Source: JACPLR01 sp041649295 (GTDB lineage: Archaea; Nanobdellota; Nanobdellia; Pacearchaeales; GW2011-AR1). From it: a DNA stretch of 13,296 nt. Shown one piece after another: positions 1-6,077 of this stretch. How positions within the stretch are numbered: the stretch's first letter is position 1; each line of letters begins with the position of its first letter. The stretch covers positions 1 through 13,296 of the forward strand of contig JBAZNI010000004.1 in assembly GCA_041649295.1 (NCBI GenBank), given 5' to 3'. Made by a program: the position numbers and the translations under genes. The notes under the pieces were generated by a model. It saw only the letters and a list, made by a program, of their open reading frames with translations. It did not search any database and was not told the DNA's origin.

Positions 1-498
1 GATATTGGAAGTGCATTAACAGAAAATCCAGAACAAGATTTTTTAAGAGGTTGTTATGCAGACACAGGAGTTTGTTTTAGAGCTAAAGCAAATGTTTATC
101 AATTAACTGAACCATTAGCAGGCAGATTAGAAAACCAGCTTAAAAAAAGAAATATAGTTTTGCCAACTCCCCAAGTAATTTATTTTTCAGGATTAAACCT
201 AAGAAGAGATTCAAATTCAGAATTTGGATTAGTTTATGATTTAGAAGATAATGCAGAAGTTATTGATGCTCCTAAACTTGTTTTAGATGGAAAGTTTAAC
301 AGATTTAGTGACAAAGGAATTCCAATTTTAGATGTAAAAGGAAAAAGAACAAGTTATATTACTAGTGGTTCCCGTTTGTCGAGGTTCTACCTTAACAACA
401 ATGGCAATGCCAACTCCTACTGCTACAATCTTCGTGATCCCGGCGATAGGGGCAGGGTGGTTGTTGTCGACGCCGAAGGCACGACGCCTGCAGAATAA
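1..498 (+). CDS. DGR-type variable protein, 3' end (partial, starts before window)
   Basis: The reading frame is open from base 1 to the TAA at 496-498, giving the last 165 residues; the true start lies upstream. The in-frame TTG at 160 is only an internal codon. Residues 1-120 are AT-rich coding sequence (about one third GC). From about 370 the DNA becomes about 55% GC by my count. Codons 385-447 are 21 consecutive NNY codons, mixing Asn with Tyr, Cys, Ser, Gly, Ala, Leu, Arg, Asp and Pro. They are preceded by SRLSR and followed by GRVVVV. This is what adenine-directed mutagenesis of AAY codons produces in a diversity-generating retroelement target, usually a C-type-lectin-fold ligand-binding protein. 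The layout also resembles hypothetical proteins I recall from DPANN and CPR genomes, which is memory and not a search. No reverse transcriptase or template repeat is in the window. The frame is certain, the DGR call probable. Confidence 0.8.
   Translation, partial: DIGSALTENPEQDFLRGCYADTGVCFRAKANVYQLTEPLAGRLENQLKKRNIVLPTPQVIYFSGLNLRRDSNSEFGLVYDLEDNAEVIDAPKLVLDGKFNRFSDKGIPILDVKGKRTSYITSGSRLSRFYLNNNGNANSYCYNLRDPGDRGRVVVVDAEGTTPAE
370..475 (+). other. Putative DGR variable region (VR)
   Basis: This is the GC-rich 3' block of the partial gene at 1-498. Its core, 385-447, consists entirely of codons ending in C or T. After it comes a stretch with few A bases, about 448-475, encoding RGRVVVVDAE, which could be the initiation-of-mutagenic-homing end. 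The borders are estimated from the composition change and not from alignment to a template repeat. Confidence 0.62.
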
Positions 499-499
499 C

Positions 500-527
500 T
501 ATAAAACGATTTTCAGATAGTTTTATA
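500..527 (+). promoter_or_regulatory. Inverted repeat after the VR gene, overlapping a TATA box
   Basis: TATAAAAC (500-507) and GTTTTATA (520-527) form a perfect 8-bp stem with a 12-nt loop, starting 2 nt after the stop codon of the variable gene. The right arm, TTTTATAAG (521-529), is centred about 26 nt before the ATG at 551 and so also fits an archaeal TATA box for a leaderless DHH-gene transcript. Known DGR targets often have a hairpin or cruciform just downstream of the VR, so both readings are open. Confidence 0.45.
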
Positions 528-550
528 AGCATCTGCTTTCTAAAGTTTTT

Positions 551-1627
551 ATGCTGTCAAAAGAGCAAATAAATGAGATAAGGGAACATCTTGAAAAAGC
601 ACAGAATCCTATATTTTTTTTTGATAATGATGTTGATGGATTAATCAGCTTTATTTTGCTTAGACGATATATCGGACGCGGGAGAGGAGTTGCTATAAAG
701 AGTTTCCCTGAACTTAATAAAGAGTATGTTAAAAGAGTTGAGGAATTTAATGCAGATTATGTTTTTGTTTTAGACAAGCCAGAGATTTCAAGAGAGTTTA
801 TAGAAGAGGTAGTGGTCAAGAATATCCCTATTATCTGGATAGACCATCACGAGGTTGAAGATAACCGGAGGGTTTCCAACACACAATTTACTTTACTAAA
901 CTATTATAACCCTATTTTTTCAAAAAACAAACAGAATGTTCCTACGAGTTATATCGCCCAGAAAATAGCTGATAAAAAACAGGATTTGTGGCTTGCAGTT
1001 ATTGGATGCATTTCGGATAATTTCGTGCCGGATTTTTATTCAGATTTTGAAAAAGAATATCCTGATTTATGCAGAAAGAAACCAGATTCTGCTTTTGAGA
1101 TTCTTTATGAAAGCGAATTTGGAAATTTGGTAAAGGTTCTTAGTTTTTCACTTAAGGATAGGACAAGCAAGGTTGTTTCAATGATGAACTTTTTATTCAA
1201 TGTCCGGTTTCCTATCGAGCTTTTAAAAGAAGACAATAAGAATTTTTTAATATTGGAAAGATACAGGCAGGTTAATAGAGTTTATTTGAAAATTGCTGAT
1301 AAGGCAAAAAAAATCGGCAGAAATTCAAAAAAAACCATATTTTTTCAGTATGGCGGAGAATTAAGTTTAAGTGCAGAATTAGCCAATGAACTTTCATATA
1401 GATTTCCAAGCAAGATTATTATTGTATTTTATGTTAAAGGAAGAATGGTTAATGCATCAATAAGAGGCAATATTGACATAAGAAGTGCAACTCTTAATGT
1501 TCTTAAGGAAATTGATGGCGCGAGTGGAGGAGGGCATAAACATGCAACAGGTGCGAGAATGATGGTAGAAAATATTCAGAAGTTTAGGGAATTATTTGAA
1601 AAAGAAGTCGGATATAGTGCTTATTAA
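551..1627 (+). CDS. DHH/DHHA1-family phosphoesterase (RecJ/NrnA-like)
   Basis: This 358-aa protein has the DHH-superfamily metal-binding motifs in order: DNDVDG (25-30), an Asp in VLDKPE (75), IDHHE (97-101) and an Asp in CISDN (156). The C-terminal DHHA1 substrate-binding motif is GGGHKHATG (326-334). Such enzymes hydrolyse phosphodiester bonds with two metal ions. Archaeal members include RecJ-like (GAN-type) 5'-3' exonucleases and nanoRNA or cyclic-dinucleotide phosphodiesterases. The length suits a stand-alone DHH-DHHA1 enzyme without the OB domain of bacterial RecJ. No transmembrane or PAS region is visible. The ATG at 551 is about 26 nt from a TATA-like box and has no Shine-Dalgarno, as expected of a leaderless message. 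A diadenylate cyclase domain lies at 12228-12827, so a c-di-AMP or pApA phosphodiesterase role is possible but unproven. Confidence 0.88.
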   Translation: MLSKEQINEIREHLEKAQNPIFFFDNDVDGLISFILLRRYIGRGRGVAIKSFPELNKEYVKRVEEFNADYVFVLDKPEISREFIEEVVVKNIPIIWIDHHEVEDNRRVSNTQFTLLNYYNPIFSKNKQNVPTSYIAQKIADKKQDLWLAVIGCISDNFVPDFYSDFEKEYPDLCRKKPDSAFEILYESEFGNLVKVLSFSLKDRTSKVVSMMNFLFNVRFPIELLKEDNKNFLILERYRQVNRVYLKIADKAKKIGRNSKKTIFFQYGGELSLSAELANELSYRFPSKIIIVFYVKGRMVNASIRGNIDIRSATLNVLKEIDGASGGGHKHATGARMMVENIQKFRELFEKEVGYSAY

Positions 1628-1655
1628 CCAGATTTAACACAAGCTCTTTTACACC

Positions 1656-1689
1656 GAGCATACACCAGTTTGATTCTGGTTAGAGTCAT
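1656..1689. repeat. Left copy of 34-nt direct repeat with T-arm-like hairpin
   Basis: The core 1658-1683 is identical (26/26) to 2157-2182, and similarity extends to 34 nt. Inside, ACCAG (1664-1668), a 7-nt loop TTTGATT and CTGGT (1676-1680) form a 5-bp/7-nt hairpin. Its loop has the pattern of a tRNA T-loop, and the stem carries the G53-C61-type closing pair. No D-arm or anticodon arm lies upstream, so it is not an intact tRNA gene. It begins 28 nt after the DHH stop codon. Confidence 0.85.
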
Positions 1690-1702
1690 ATTCACCAAAA
1701 AG

Positions 1703-1711
1703 ATTATATAG
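1703..1711 (+). promoter_or_regulatory. TATA-like box of the toxin-antitoxin cassette
   Basis: ATTATATAG is centred 25 nt before the antitoxin ATG at 1732, which fits an archaeal leaderless promoter. It lies inside the repeat-flanked segment, so the cassette carries its own promoter. Confidence 0.5.
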
Positions 1712-1731
1712 CTATTTTTTTACATATTAAT

Positions 1732-1893
1732 ATGGAAAACGAAGAGTTAATTATAAATAAACTAGATGTATTAAAACAAGAAATTGATTTTATAAAAGAA
1801 CATATAATAGATGTAACTCTGACTCAAGATGATATTGATTCTATATACGGATCTGAAGAGGATTTAAAAAAGGGAAGAACAAAGAGGTTATAA
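1732..1893 (+). CDS. RelB-like antitoxin, small acidic protein
   Basis: This 53-aa ORF starts with ATG, is rich in Glu, Asp and Lys, and ends in a basic tail (KKGRTKRL). The first ~35 residues look like an amphipathic helix. The last 18 (LTQDDIDSI...EEDLKKG) resemble the short antitoxins that precede RelE/ParE toxins in archaea. The toxin frame follows after 1 nt, with a GAGG Shine-Dalgarno (1884-1887) inside this gene. The assignment rests on size, position and general character. The gene is intact although its partner is not. Confidence 0.62.
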   Translation: MENEELIINKLDVLKQEIDFIKEHIIDVTLTQDDIDSIYGSEEDLKKGRTKRL

Positions 1894-1894
1894 A

Positions 1895-2155
1895 ATGTAT
1901 TTTGTAGAGCTTTCAGTAAGAGCTCAAGAATTCTTAAATAAATTGGATAGTAATATAAAATAAAGAATTGAAAAGAGATTAAAAAATCTTGAAAGTAATC
2001 CTATTCCAAGCGACGCAAAGTTTATTGGAAGAGATAATGGTGAAATGATTTTTAGGTATAGGATTGGTAGATTTAGGGCTTTGTATAAGATTAAGGAAGT
2101 TCAAAAAATAGTTTTAATTAATAAGATTGATAAAAGAGATAAAGTTTATGATTAG
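1895..2155 (+). pseudogene. RelE/ParE-family toxin, interrupted by a nonsense codon
   Basis: ATG at 1895 opens an 87-codon frame that ends at TAG 2153-2155, but codon 23 (1961-1963) is TAA. Apart from that codon the frame keeps typical RelE/ParE features: a basic helix region (RIEKRLKNLESNP), a strand block with RYRIGRFRALYKI, and the C-terminal IDKRDKVYD signature. One AAA-to-TAA change in the helix would explain the stop. RelE toxins are ribosome-associated mRNA endonucleases, whereas ParE proteins target gyrase. The subtype cannot be decided here. Other genes in the window end in TAA, so the codon should be a real stop. The product would be a 22-residue fragment and presumably inactive. 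Confidence 0.8.
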
Positions 2156-2188
2156 GGCATACACCAGTTTGATTCTGGTTAGGGACAT
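2155..2188. repeat. Right copy of 34-nt direct repeat with T-arm-like hairpin
   Basis: This copy has the same 26-nt core (2157-2182) as 1658-1683, 499 bp away. It begins on the last base of the toxin stop codon. The hairpin is ACCAG/CTGGT with the loop TTTGATT. A T-run follows at 2188-2193 with further T-rich sequence, so this copy could also end transcription of the cassette. The two copies exactly bracket the toxin-antitoxin genes. Confidence 0.85.
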
Positions 2189-2270
2189 TTTTTAATTTAT
2201 CTTTATTTTACAAAGTATATCTTTTTTGATATAATCTTTTACACAAATTGTTTCTTTAGCCTTTTTATCC

Positions 2271-2852
2271 TTATCTGGTTTTTTCAATTTTAAAAAGGTA
2301 ATTCAGAAAGCATAATGCAACAATAGAAGTTCCGTATTTTTTTCTTGGTGTTATTGTCTTTGTTATACATTTAATATTTTTTAGGTTAAATTTTTTTGAG
2401 TAGCCATTTATGTATAATTCATTAAGACTCATAGATAACTGTTTTTTACATTCTGCCTCAGTTAAGCTGCCGTTATATTCGCAAACAAGCCCGCCGTATT
2501 TTTCCCCGCTGATTTTGTTATATAACATTCCGAAGATAATTCCTGCAGTTGCCCTTTCCCCTTTTGAAGAATTTGCAACTGCCATAATTGTTTCCATAAC
2601 ACTTCCATGGATTAGTTTTTTTGGGCGTTTTATTTCCCTTGCAATGCTTGGTAAAATAGAAGAGTAAGTCATGATATTGCACATTTCAATACCTGCATTT
2701 TTTAATGCTAAATGATAGGAGCCTGCATGTATTGTTATGTTGCTTTCACCTTTTCCTTTTGCAATAAAATAATCTTTAGGTATTCTGTTTCCAAATAAAA
2801 ATCCTTTTTGGTATTCGTTTTTTATTTCTGGTTCAAATCTTTTATGTTTCAC
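2271..2852 (-). CDS. pdaD: Pyruvoyl-dependent arginine decarboxylase
   Basis: This 193-aa protein matches the archaeal PvlArgDC family, which makes agmatine and CO2 from arginine. The self-cleavage site is in YSSILP (63-68). Cleavage between Ser64 and Ser65 would turn Ser65 into the pyruvoyl cofactor and give beta and alpha chains. The preceding block (SYHLALKNAGI) corresponds to the NAFDxALxxAGI region of known enzymes. Glu125 in CEYNG corresponds to the catalytic Glu of the M. jannaschii enzyme. The C-terminal YGTSIVALCF matches the family's closing strand. About 25-30 extra N-terminal residues make it longer than the usual ~160 aa. The start codon is GTG; AAGGA lies only 2 nt before it and a TATA-like stretch at 2889-2894 lies upstream. 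Agmatine feeds polyamine synthesis and, in many archaea, agmatidine of tRNA-Ile2. Confidence 0.9.
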   Translation of the reverse strand: MKHKRFEPEIKNEYQKGFLFGNRIPKDYFIAKGKGESNITIHAGSYHLALKNAGIEMCNIMTYSSILPSIAREIKRPKKLIHGSVMETIMAVANSSKGERATAGIIFGMLYNKISGEKYGGLVCEYNGSLTEAECKKQLSMSLNELYINGYSKKFNLKNIKCITKTITPRKKYGTSIVALCFLNYLFKIEKTR

Positions 2853-2939
2853 TTTCCTTGGGAATTTTTGTTGATAATTTTATCAAAATATATATTTTAT
2901 TAGTTTTTAAAGTTATTTCCTTTAAATATTTTGCAGAAT

Positions 2940-3371
2940 TTATTTTTTCTTTGCCTTTTTTTCTTCTAATGGCTCTGAATTTTCTGGGTTTTTTTTACTG
3001 ACTACCCCTTCAATTTTTTCTTTTATTTTTTTTAGGGGGTTTTTATCCTGCATATCTCTCGCAGAGCTGTAGTAATTTTTTATTACATTTTTTGTCCCTC
3101 CGCTTCCTCCTGCCCATGCAAGCATTATTCCGAGGACAAATCCGAAATCATAGAACCAGCCTTTATTATTTATTTCATAAATTCCATAATCTTTTAAAAT
3201 TCCAACAATAAGCATTATAGGAGCAATGACTCCGTGAATAACCCCTGTTGTAAAGCCGGCCTTATGATTATCCCAATAAGAATGCTCTGCATAATATGTA
3301 TAAACTCCTGAAGCTAAAAACAAAGAACCTATAACAACTATTAATGCTAAAATAAAACCCACACCCCTCAT
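2940..3371 (-). CDS. Small membrane protein of unknown function
   Basis: This 143-aa protein has three likely membrane segments: residues 4-26 (possibly a signal anchor), about 43-60 and 73-90. Conserved-looking motifs are GVIHGVIAP (43-51) between the first two, then GWFYDFGFVLG (71-81). The last ~45 residues are soluble and very rich in Lys and Glu (ending KKAKKK), presumably cytoplasmic. I have seen similar HG..AP..YDFGF membrane proteins without a known function and cannot name a family with confidence. The ATG is about 26 nt from the symmetrical TATA box at 3394-3401, suggesting a leaderless message divergent from the operon at 3440. Confidence 0.75.
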   Translation of the reverse strand: MRGVGFILALIVVIGSLFLASGVYTYYAEHSYWDNHKAGFTTGVIHGVIAPIMLIVGILKDYGIYEINNKGWFYDFGFVLGIMLAWAGGSGGTKNVIKNYYSSARDMQDKNPLKKIKEKIEGVVSKKNPENSEPLEEKKAKKK

Positions 3372-3393
3372 ATCATTTTTAATGAGTGCATAA

Positions 3394-3401
3394 TTTATAA
3401 A
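3394..3401. promoter_or_regulatory. Symmetrical TATA box between divergent genes
   Basis: TTTATAAA reads the same on both strands. It is centred about 26 nt from the minus-strand ATG at 3371 and about 42 nt from the plus-strand ATG at 3440. It is the only clear TATA element in the 68-bp gap and may serve both directions. The purine-rich AAAGGA beside it on the minus strand looks like a BRE and favours leftward use. Confidence 0.5.
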
Positions 3402-3439
3402 TCCTTTGTTCTTTTATTGATTATGAAAAGGAGGGCGAG

Positions 3440-4192
3440 ATGAAAGAGAAATCTTCTGAAGATTTAGTTAAGGATATAGCTAATTTGCTCAACATAAAAT
3501 ATAAAAAAAAGTTTGTTGCCTTTGGATTACTTGGGAGTATGGCGACTGGAGATCAAACAGAATTTTCGGACATTGAAGCTATCTGTATTTTAAAAGGCAA
3601 AAACATAGATAAAGATTTACATTTTGTGTATAATAATAAATATATCCATATTTGGTATGGAGATTTAGATGGCATTATACAGGGGTGTAAGGAAATAAAT
3701 ATTGATTGGCCTGCTGAAATAGGACATTTTAAAATAATTAAGATTATCGAAGGAGATAAGTCAATAATAAAGAAAATTCATAATGAAATAAATAAAATTT
3801 CTCAAAAAAAGCTTAATAGATGTATAGAAAATAATCTGCCCGCGATTTTAGAAGATAGAGATAAATTTAAATCAATTAGAAGTAGGGCAGGTATGAATTT
3901 ATACGAAGTTAATAGCATTAAATTCCATCTAGTTAATAAAACAAATTCACTAATTGCTTTATTAAATAAATCCCCCATAGCCGGAAGCGGATACAGAAGT
4001 TTTAAATGGATTTACAAATTAAGAAAAAAACCAAAAAATTATGCAAAAGATATTAATGCTATAATTAAAGAAGATAACTTAGATAAATTAATAATTTTAG
4101 TTGATAAATTTGTATCTAATTTTATTAAATTTATGAACAAAAACAAAATTAATTTTAAGGAATTTGATAATTTGAGAAAGGTGGAATTATGA
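3440..4192 (+). CDS. Kanamycin-nucleotidyltransferase-like protein
   Basis: This 250-aa protein has the polymerase-beta/MNT-superfamily motif LLGSMATGDQTEFSDIEAI, with Gly32-Ser33 and the metal ligands Asp44 and Glu46. Compared from memory with aminoglycoside 4'-nucleotidyltransferase (KNTase), the YGS...SDIE block, the SDWP..HGQF block (here IDWPAEIGHF, 88-97) and the catalytic Glu before KWRNIR (here Glu138 in LEDRDKFKSIR) all align. It should transfer a nucleotide to a hydroxyl of a small molecule; the substrate is unknown. The ATG at 3440 has a strong AGGAGGG Shine-Dalgarno just upstream. An ATG at 3423 opens only a 6-codon frame overlapping the start. It is the first gene of a packed operon, and its stop overlaps the next start (ATGA). 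Confidence 0.82.
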   Translation: MKEKSSEDLVKDIANLLNIKYKKKFVAFGLLGSMATGDQTEFSDIEAICILKGKNIDKDLHFVYNNKYIHIWYGDLDGIIQGCKEINIDWPAEIGHFKIIKIIEGDKSIIKKIHNEINKISQKKLNRCIENNLPAILEDRDKFKSIRSRAGMNLYEVNSIKFHLVNKTNSLIALLNKSPIAGSGYRSFKWIYKLRKKPKNYAKDINAIIKEDNLDKLIILVDKFVSNFIKFMNKNKINFKEFDNLRKVEL

Positions 4193-4308
4193 ACCAAAAA
4201 CTTTATAATTTAAGTAAGTATTATGTTAATAGAATGTTCCCTGGTGATCCATATGGGTCGCCAGATGCTTTTTATTCTTGTTTAAAACAAGAGGTAAAAC
4301 TGGGATGA
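4189..4308 (+). CDS. 39-aa ORF joined to both neighbours by ATGA overlaps
   Basis: The ATG at 4189 overlaps the stop of the nucleotidyltransferase (ATGA). The TGA at 4306-4308 overlaps the ATG of the phosphatase at 4305, again ATGA. An AAAGGTGG Shine-Dalgarno lies about 6 nt before the start. The peptide starts MNQKLYNLSKYYVNRMFPGD and is mostly polar, aromatic-rich and without a membrane segment. Two translational-coupling overlaps plus a good ribosome binding site make a real small gene likely. Alternatively it is only a leader that couples translation of the flanking genes. No family recognised. Confidence 0.6.
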   Translation: MNQKLYNLSKYYVNRMFPGDPYGSPDAFYSCLKQEVKLG

Positions 4309-4880
4309 AACTTAATATTTATCTTTTCAGGCACGGACAGACATATTATAATAGGGATAAGATATTTACCGGATGGAAAGATTCTAAGTTAACTCCCTTG
4401 GGAATTAAGCAGGCAAAAATTATTTCTGGAAAATTAAAAAATAAAAAAATTGATGTTGCTTTTCAAACCCAGTTGTCAAGAAGCAAAGACACTTTAAAAG
4501 AAGTATTAAAATTCCATCCAGAATGCCGGGAGATAATTACTGCAAATGAAATGATTGAAAGAGGATATGGGAAACTTGAAGGAATTTCTCATGAAGTTTT
4601 TATCAATAAAACTGGAAAAGAAAAATTTGATTTAATTCATAGAGGATATAATATTTCTCCTCCAGGAGGAGAAAGCTTTAAAATGGTGGAGAGAAGAGTT
4701 GGCAGATTTATCAAGCATCTTAAAAAATTTATGAGTAAAGAACAGGTAAATGTTGCCATTTCTGCACATGGGAATTCAATAAGATTATTTAGGAAAATAT
4801 GGGAGAAAAAACAAGTAAATGAAATGACAAAGTGGTTTATTCCATATGATAAAGCATTTCATTATACAATAGAGATTTAG
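4305..4880 (+). CDS. Phosphoglycerate mutase-like histidine phosphatase
   Basis: This 191-aa member of the histidine phosphatase superfamily has FRHGQT with the phospho-acceptor His10, FTGWKDSKLT (21-30), LSRSKDT (57-63), Glu85 in ERGYGKLEG, PPGGES (119-124) and HGNS with His155. The FTGW, ER.YG and PPxGES blocks are typical of cofactor-dependent phosphoglycerate mutase (GpmA), but the protein is much shorter than the usual ~230-250 aa. It could be a mutase or a phosphatase acting on another phosphate ester. I chose the ATG at 4305 over the in-frame TTG at 4278. It gives the family's normal N-terminus directly before the first strand, has GAGGT 9 nt upstream and forms an ATGA overlap with the small ORF. 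Its place between a nucleotidyltransferase and a transporter favours a specialised role over glycolysis. Confidence 0.85.
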   Translation: MKLNIYLFRHGQTYYNRDKIFTGWKDSKLTPLGIKQAKIISGKLKNKKIDVAFQTQLSRSKDTLKEVLKFHPECREIITANEMIERGYGKLEGISHEVFINKTGKEKFDLIHRGYNISPPGGESFKMVERRVGRFIKHLKKFMSKEQVNVAISAHGNSIRLFRKIWEKKQVNEMTKWFIPYDKAFHYTIEI

Positions 4881-6077
4881 ATGGGGGTCTTAATAAGAAG
4901 GCATGAGGGGATACCTAGATTAACTGGGATTGCAAAATTAAGCATAATTATATTTTTTGCAACTATATCTTCTGCACTTATCGATACTATTTGGGCAGTT
5001 TATCTCGACAGTTTTTTTCACAGCGAATCAATAGTTGGTTTTTTTTCAGCAGCATTAACAGTAGTTTCATTTATTTCGTATTTTTTATTTATTCCATTTA
5101 TAGAAAAGACAAGCAAGTCAAGAATATATGTTTATACTTTATTTTCCTTTATAATCACCTATATCCTGTTTGCAATTAATAAAAACTTTTACATTTTTGT
5201 TATATTAGCATTTATCCTAATGATTTTGCACACTTTTAGAATAACCAGCTTTGGCATTATTGTCCGAGATAAATCTGAAGAGACAAAGCTTTCAAGAAAT
5301 GAAGGATTAATTTATACTTTTACTAATATTGCATGGGTTTTGGGGCCTTTAATCGCAGGATATACTGCTGAAAAATATGGCATTAATATTATATTCGCCC
5401 TTGCAGCTGTTTTTGTCTTTATTGCGTTTTCTTTTTTTATCATTTTGAGGGTAAATGATGCGAATATAAAGAAGAGGACTGATGAAGGCATTGTGAAAAA
5501 CTTTGTTAAGTTTTTTAACAATCGGAACAGGGCATTGGCATATGTAATTCGCGGAGGTGTTTATTTATGGTGGGTGCTTATTTATTTGTTTATCCCCTTA
5601 CATATAATAAGAAGCGGGCTTAATGATTTATGGATAGGATATTTTTTATTTGCTGTTGCTGTTCCATTAATTATATTTGGGTATAGATTTTCTATTCTTG
5701 CTGGAAAGTGGGGATTTAAAAGAATATTTAAATTTGGATTCCTTTATGTTGCAGTTATTTCATCTTCCTGTTTTTTTATAACTAACATCTATATAATTTT
5801 AATGATGCTTGTTTTAGCAAGTATCGGGCTGGCTTTATTAGAGGCAACATCGGAAGCTTATTTTTTTGATGTAATCACCAAAGAGCAGGAATCAAGATTT
5901 TATGGCCCATATAATACTTCAGTAGATTCCAGCCAATTTATTGGAAAAATCTGCGCTTCTCTTGTTTTGCTAGCCCTTCCATTTAAATACCTATTTCTTT
6001 TGTTTGGAGGATTTATGTTTATAATGTTTCTTATGTCTCTTAAGATTAAAAATGTAGTTGAAGCAAGAAAGTATTAA
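4881..6077 (+). CDS. Major facilitator superfamily transporter
   Basis: This 398-aa polytopic protein has about 12 predicted membrane segments in two six-helix halves, joined by a basic cytoplasmic loop (about residues 190-215). GPLIAGYTAEKYG (155-167) is the helix-5 motif C region typical of MFS antiporters and drug exporters, and FxxxRxTSFG (118-125) lies in helix 4. The ATG follows the phosphatase stop codon with no gap (TAGATG), so it is almost certainly co-transcribed with 3440-4880. No Shine-Dalgarno is seen, so translation probably relies on coupling. The substrate cannot be read from the sequence. As the last gene of the operon it would move the molecule handled by the enzymes. It is convergent with the next gene and overlaps its stop by 4 nt. 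Confidence 0.88.
   Translation: MGVLIRRHEGIPRLTGIAKLSIIIFFATISSALIDTIWAVYLDSFFHSESIVGFFSAALTVVSFISYFLFIPFIEKTSKSRIYVYTLFSFIITYILFAINKNFYIFVILAFILMILHTFRITSFGIIVRDKSEETKLSRNEGLIYTFTNIAWVLGPLIAGYTAEKYGINIIFALAAVFVFIAFSFFIILRVNDANIKKRTDEGIVKNFVKFFNNRNRALAYVIRGGVYLWWVLIYLFIPLHIIRSGLNDLWIGYFLFAVAVPLIIFGYRFSILAGKWGFKRIFKFGFLYVAVISSSCFFITNIYIILMMLVLASIGLALLEATSEAYFFDVITKEQESRFYGPYNTSVDSSQFIGKICASLVLLALPFKYLFLLFGGFMFIMFLMSLKIKNVVEARKY

Noticed and set aside
1614..1690. tRNA gene around the left T-arm-like repeat
   Set aside because: No D-arm, anticodon arm or matching 5' acceptor strand exists in the 75 nt upstream; only the T-arm-like hairpin is present.
1656..2188. CRISPR array
   Set aside because: Only two repeat copies 499 bp apart with protein-coding sequence between them; no other regularly spaced repeats occur in the window.
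2410..2667. Plus-strand 85-codon frame
   Set aside because: It lies wholly inside the arginine decarboxylase gene, antisense, and has no family features.
3423..3443. 6-codon leader ORF before the nucleotidyltransferase
   Set aside because: It consists mostly of the Shine-Dalgarno sequence itself and is too short to support as a gene; overlap with the real start is probably incidental.
4278..4304. TTG start giving a 9-residue longer phosphatase
   Set aside because: The ATG at 4305 gives the standard N-terminus directly before the first strand, has a good Shine-Dalgarno and overlaps the preceding stop; the extension is not family-like.
4991..5521. Two frames (4991-5179 plus, 5312-5521 minus) inside the MFS gene
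   Set aside because: Both overlap a convincing 12-helix transporter and have low-complexity hydrophobic content only.
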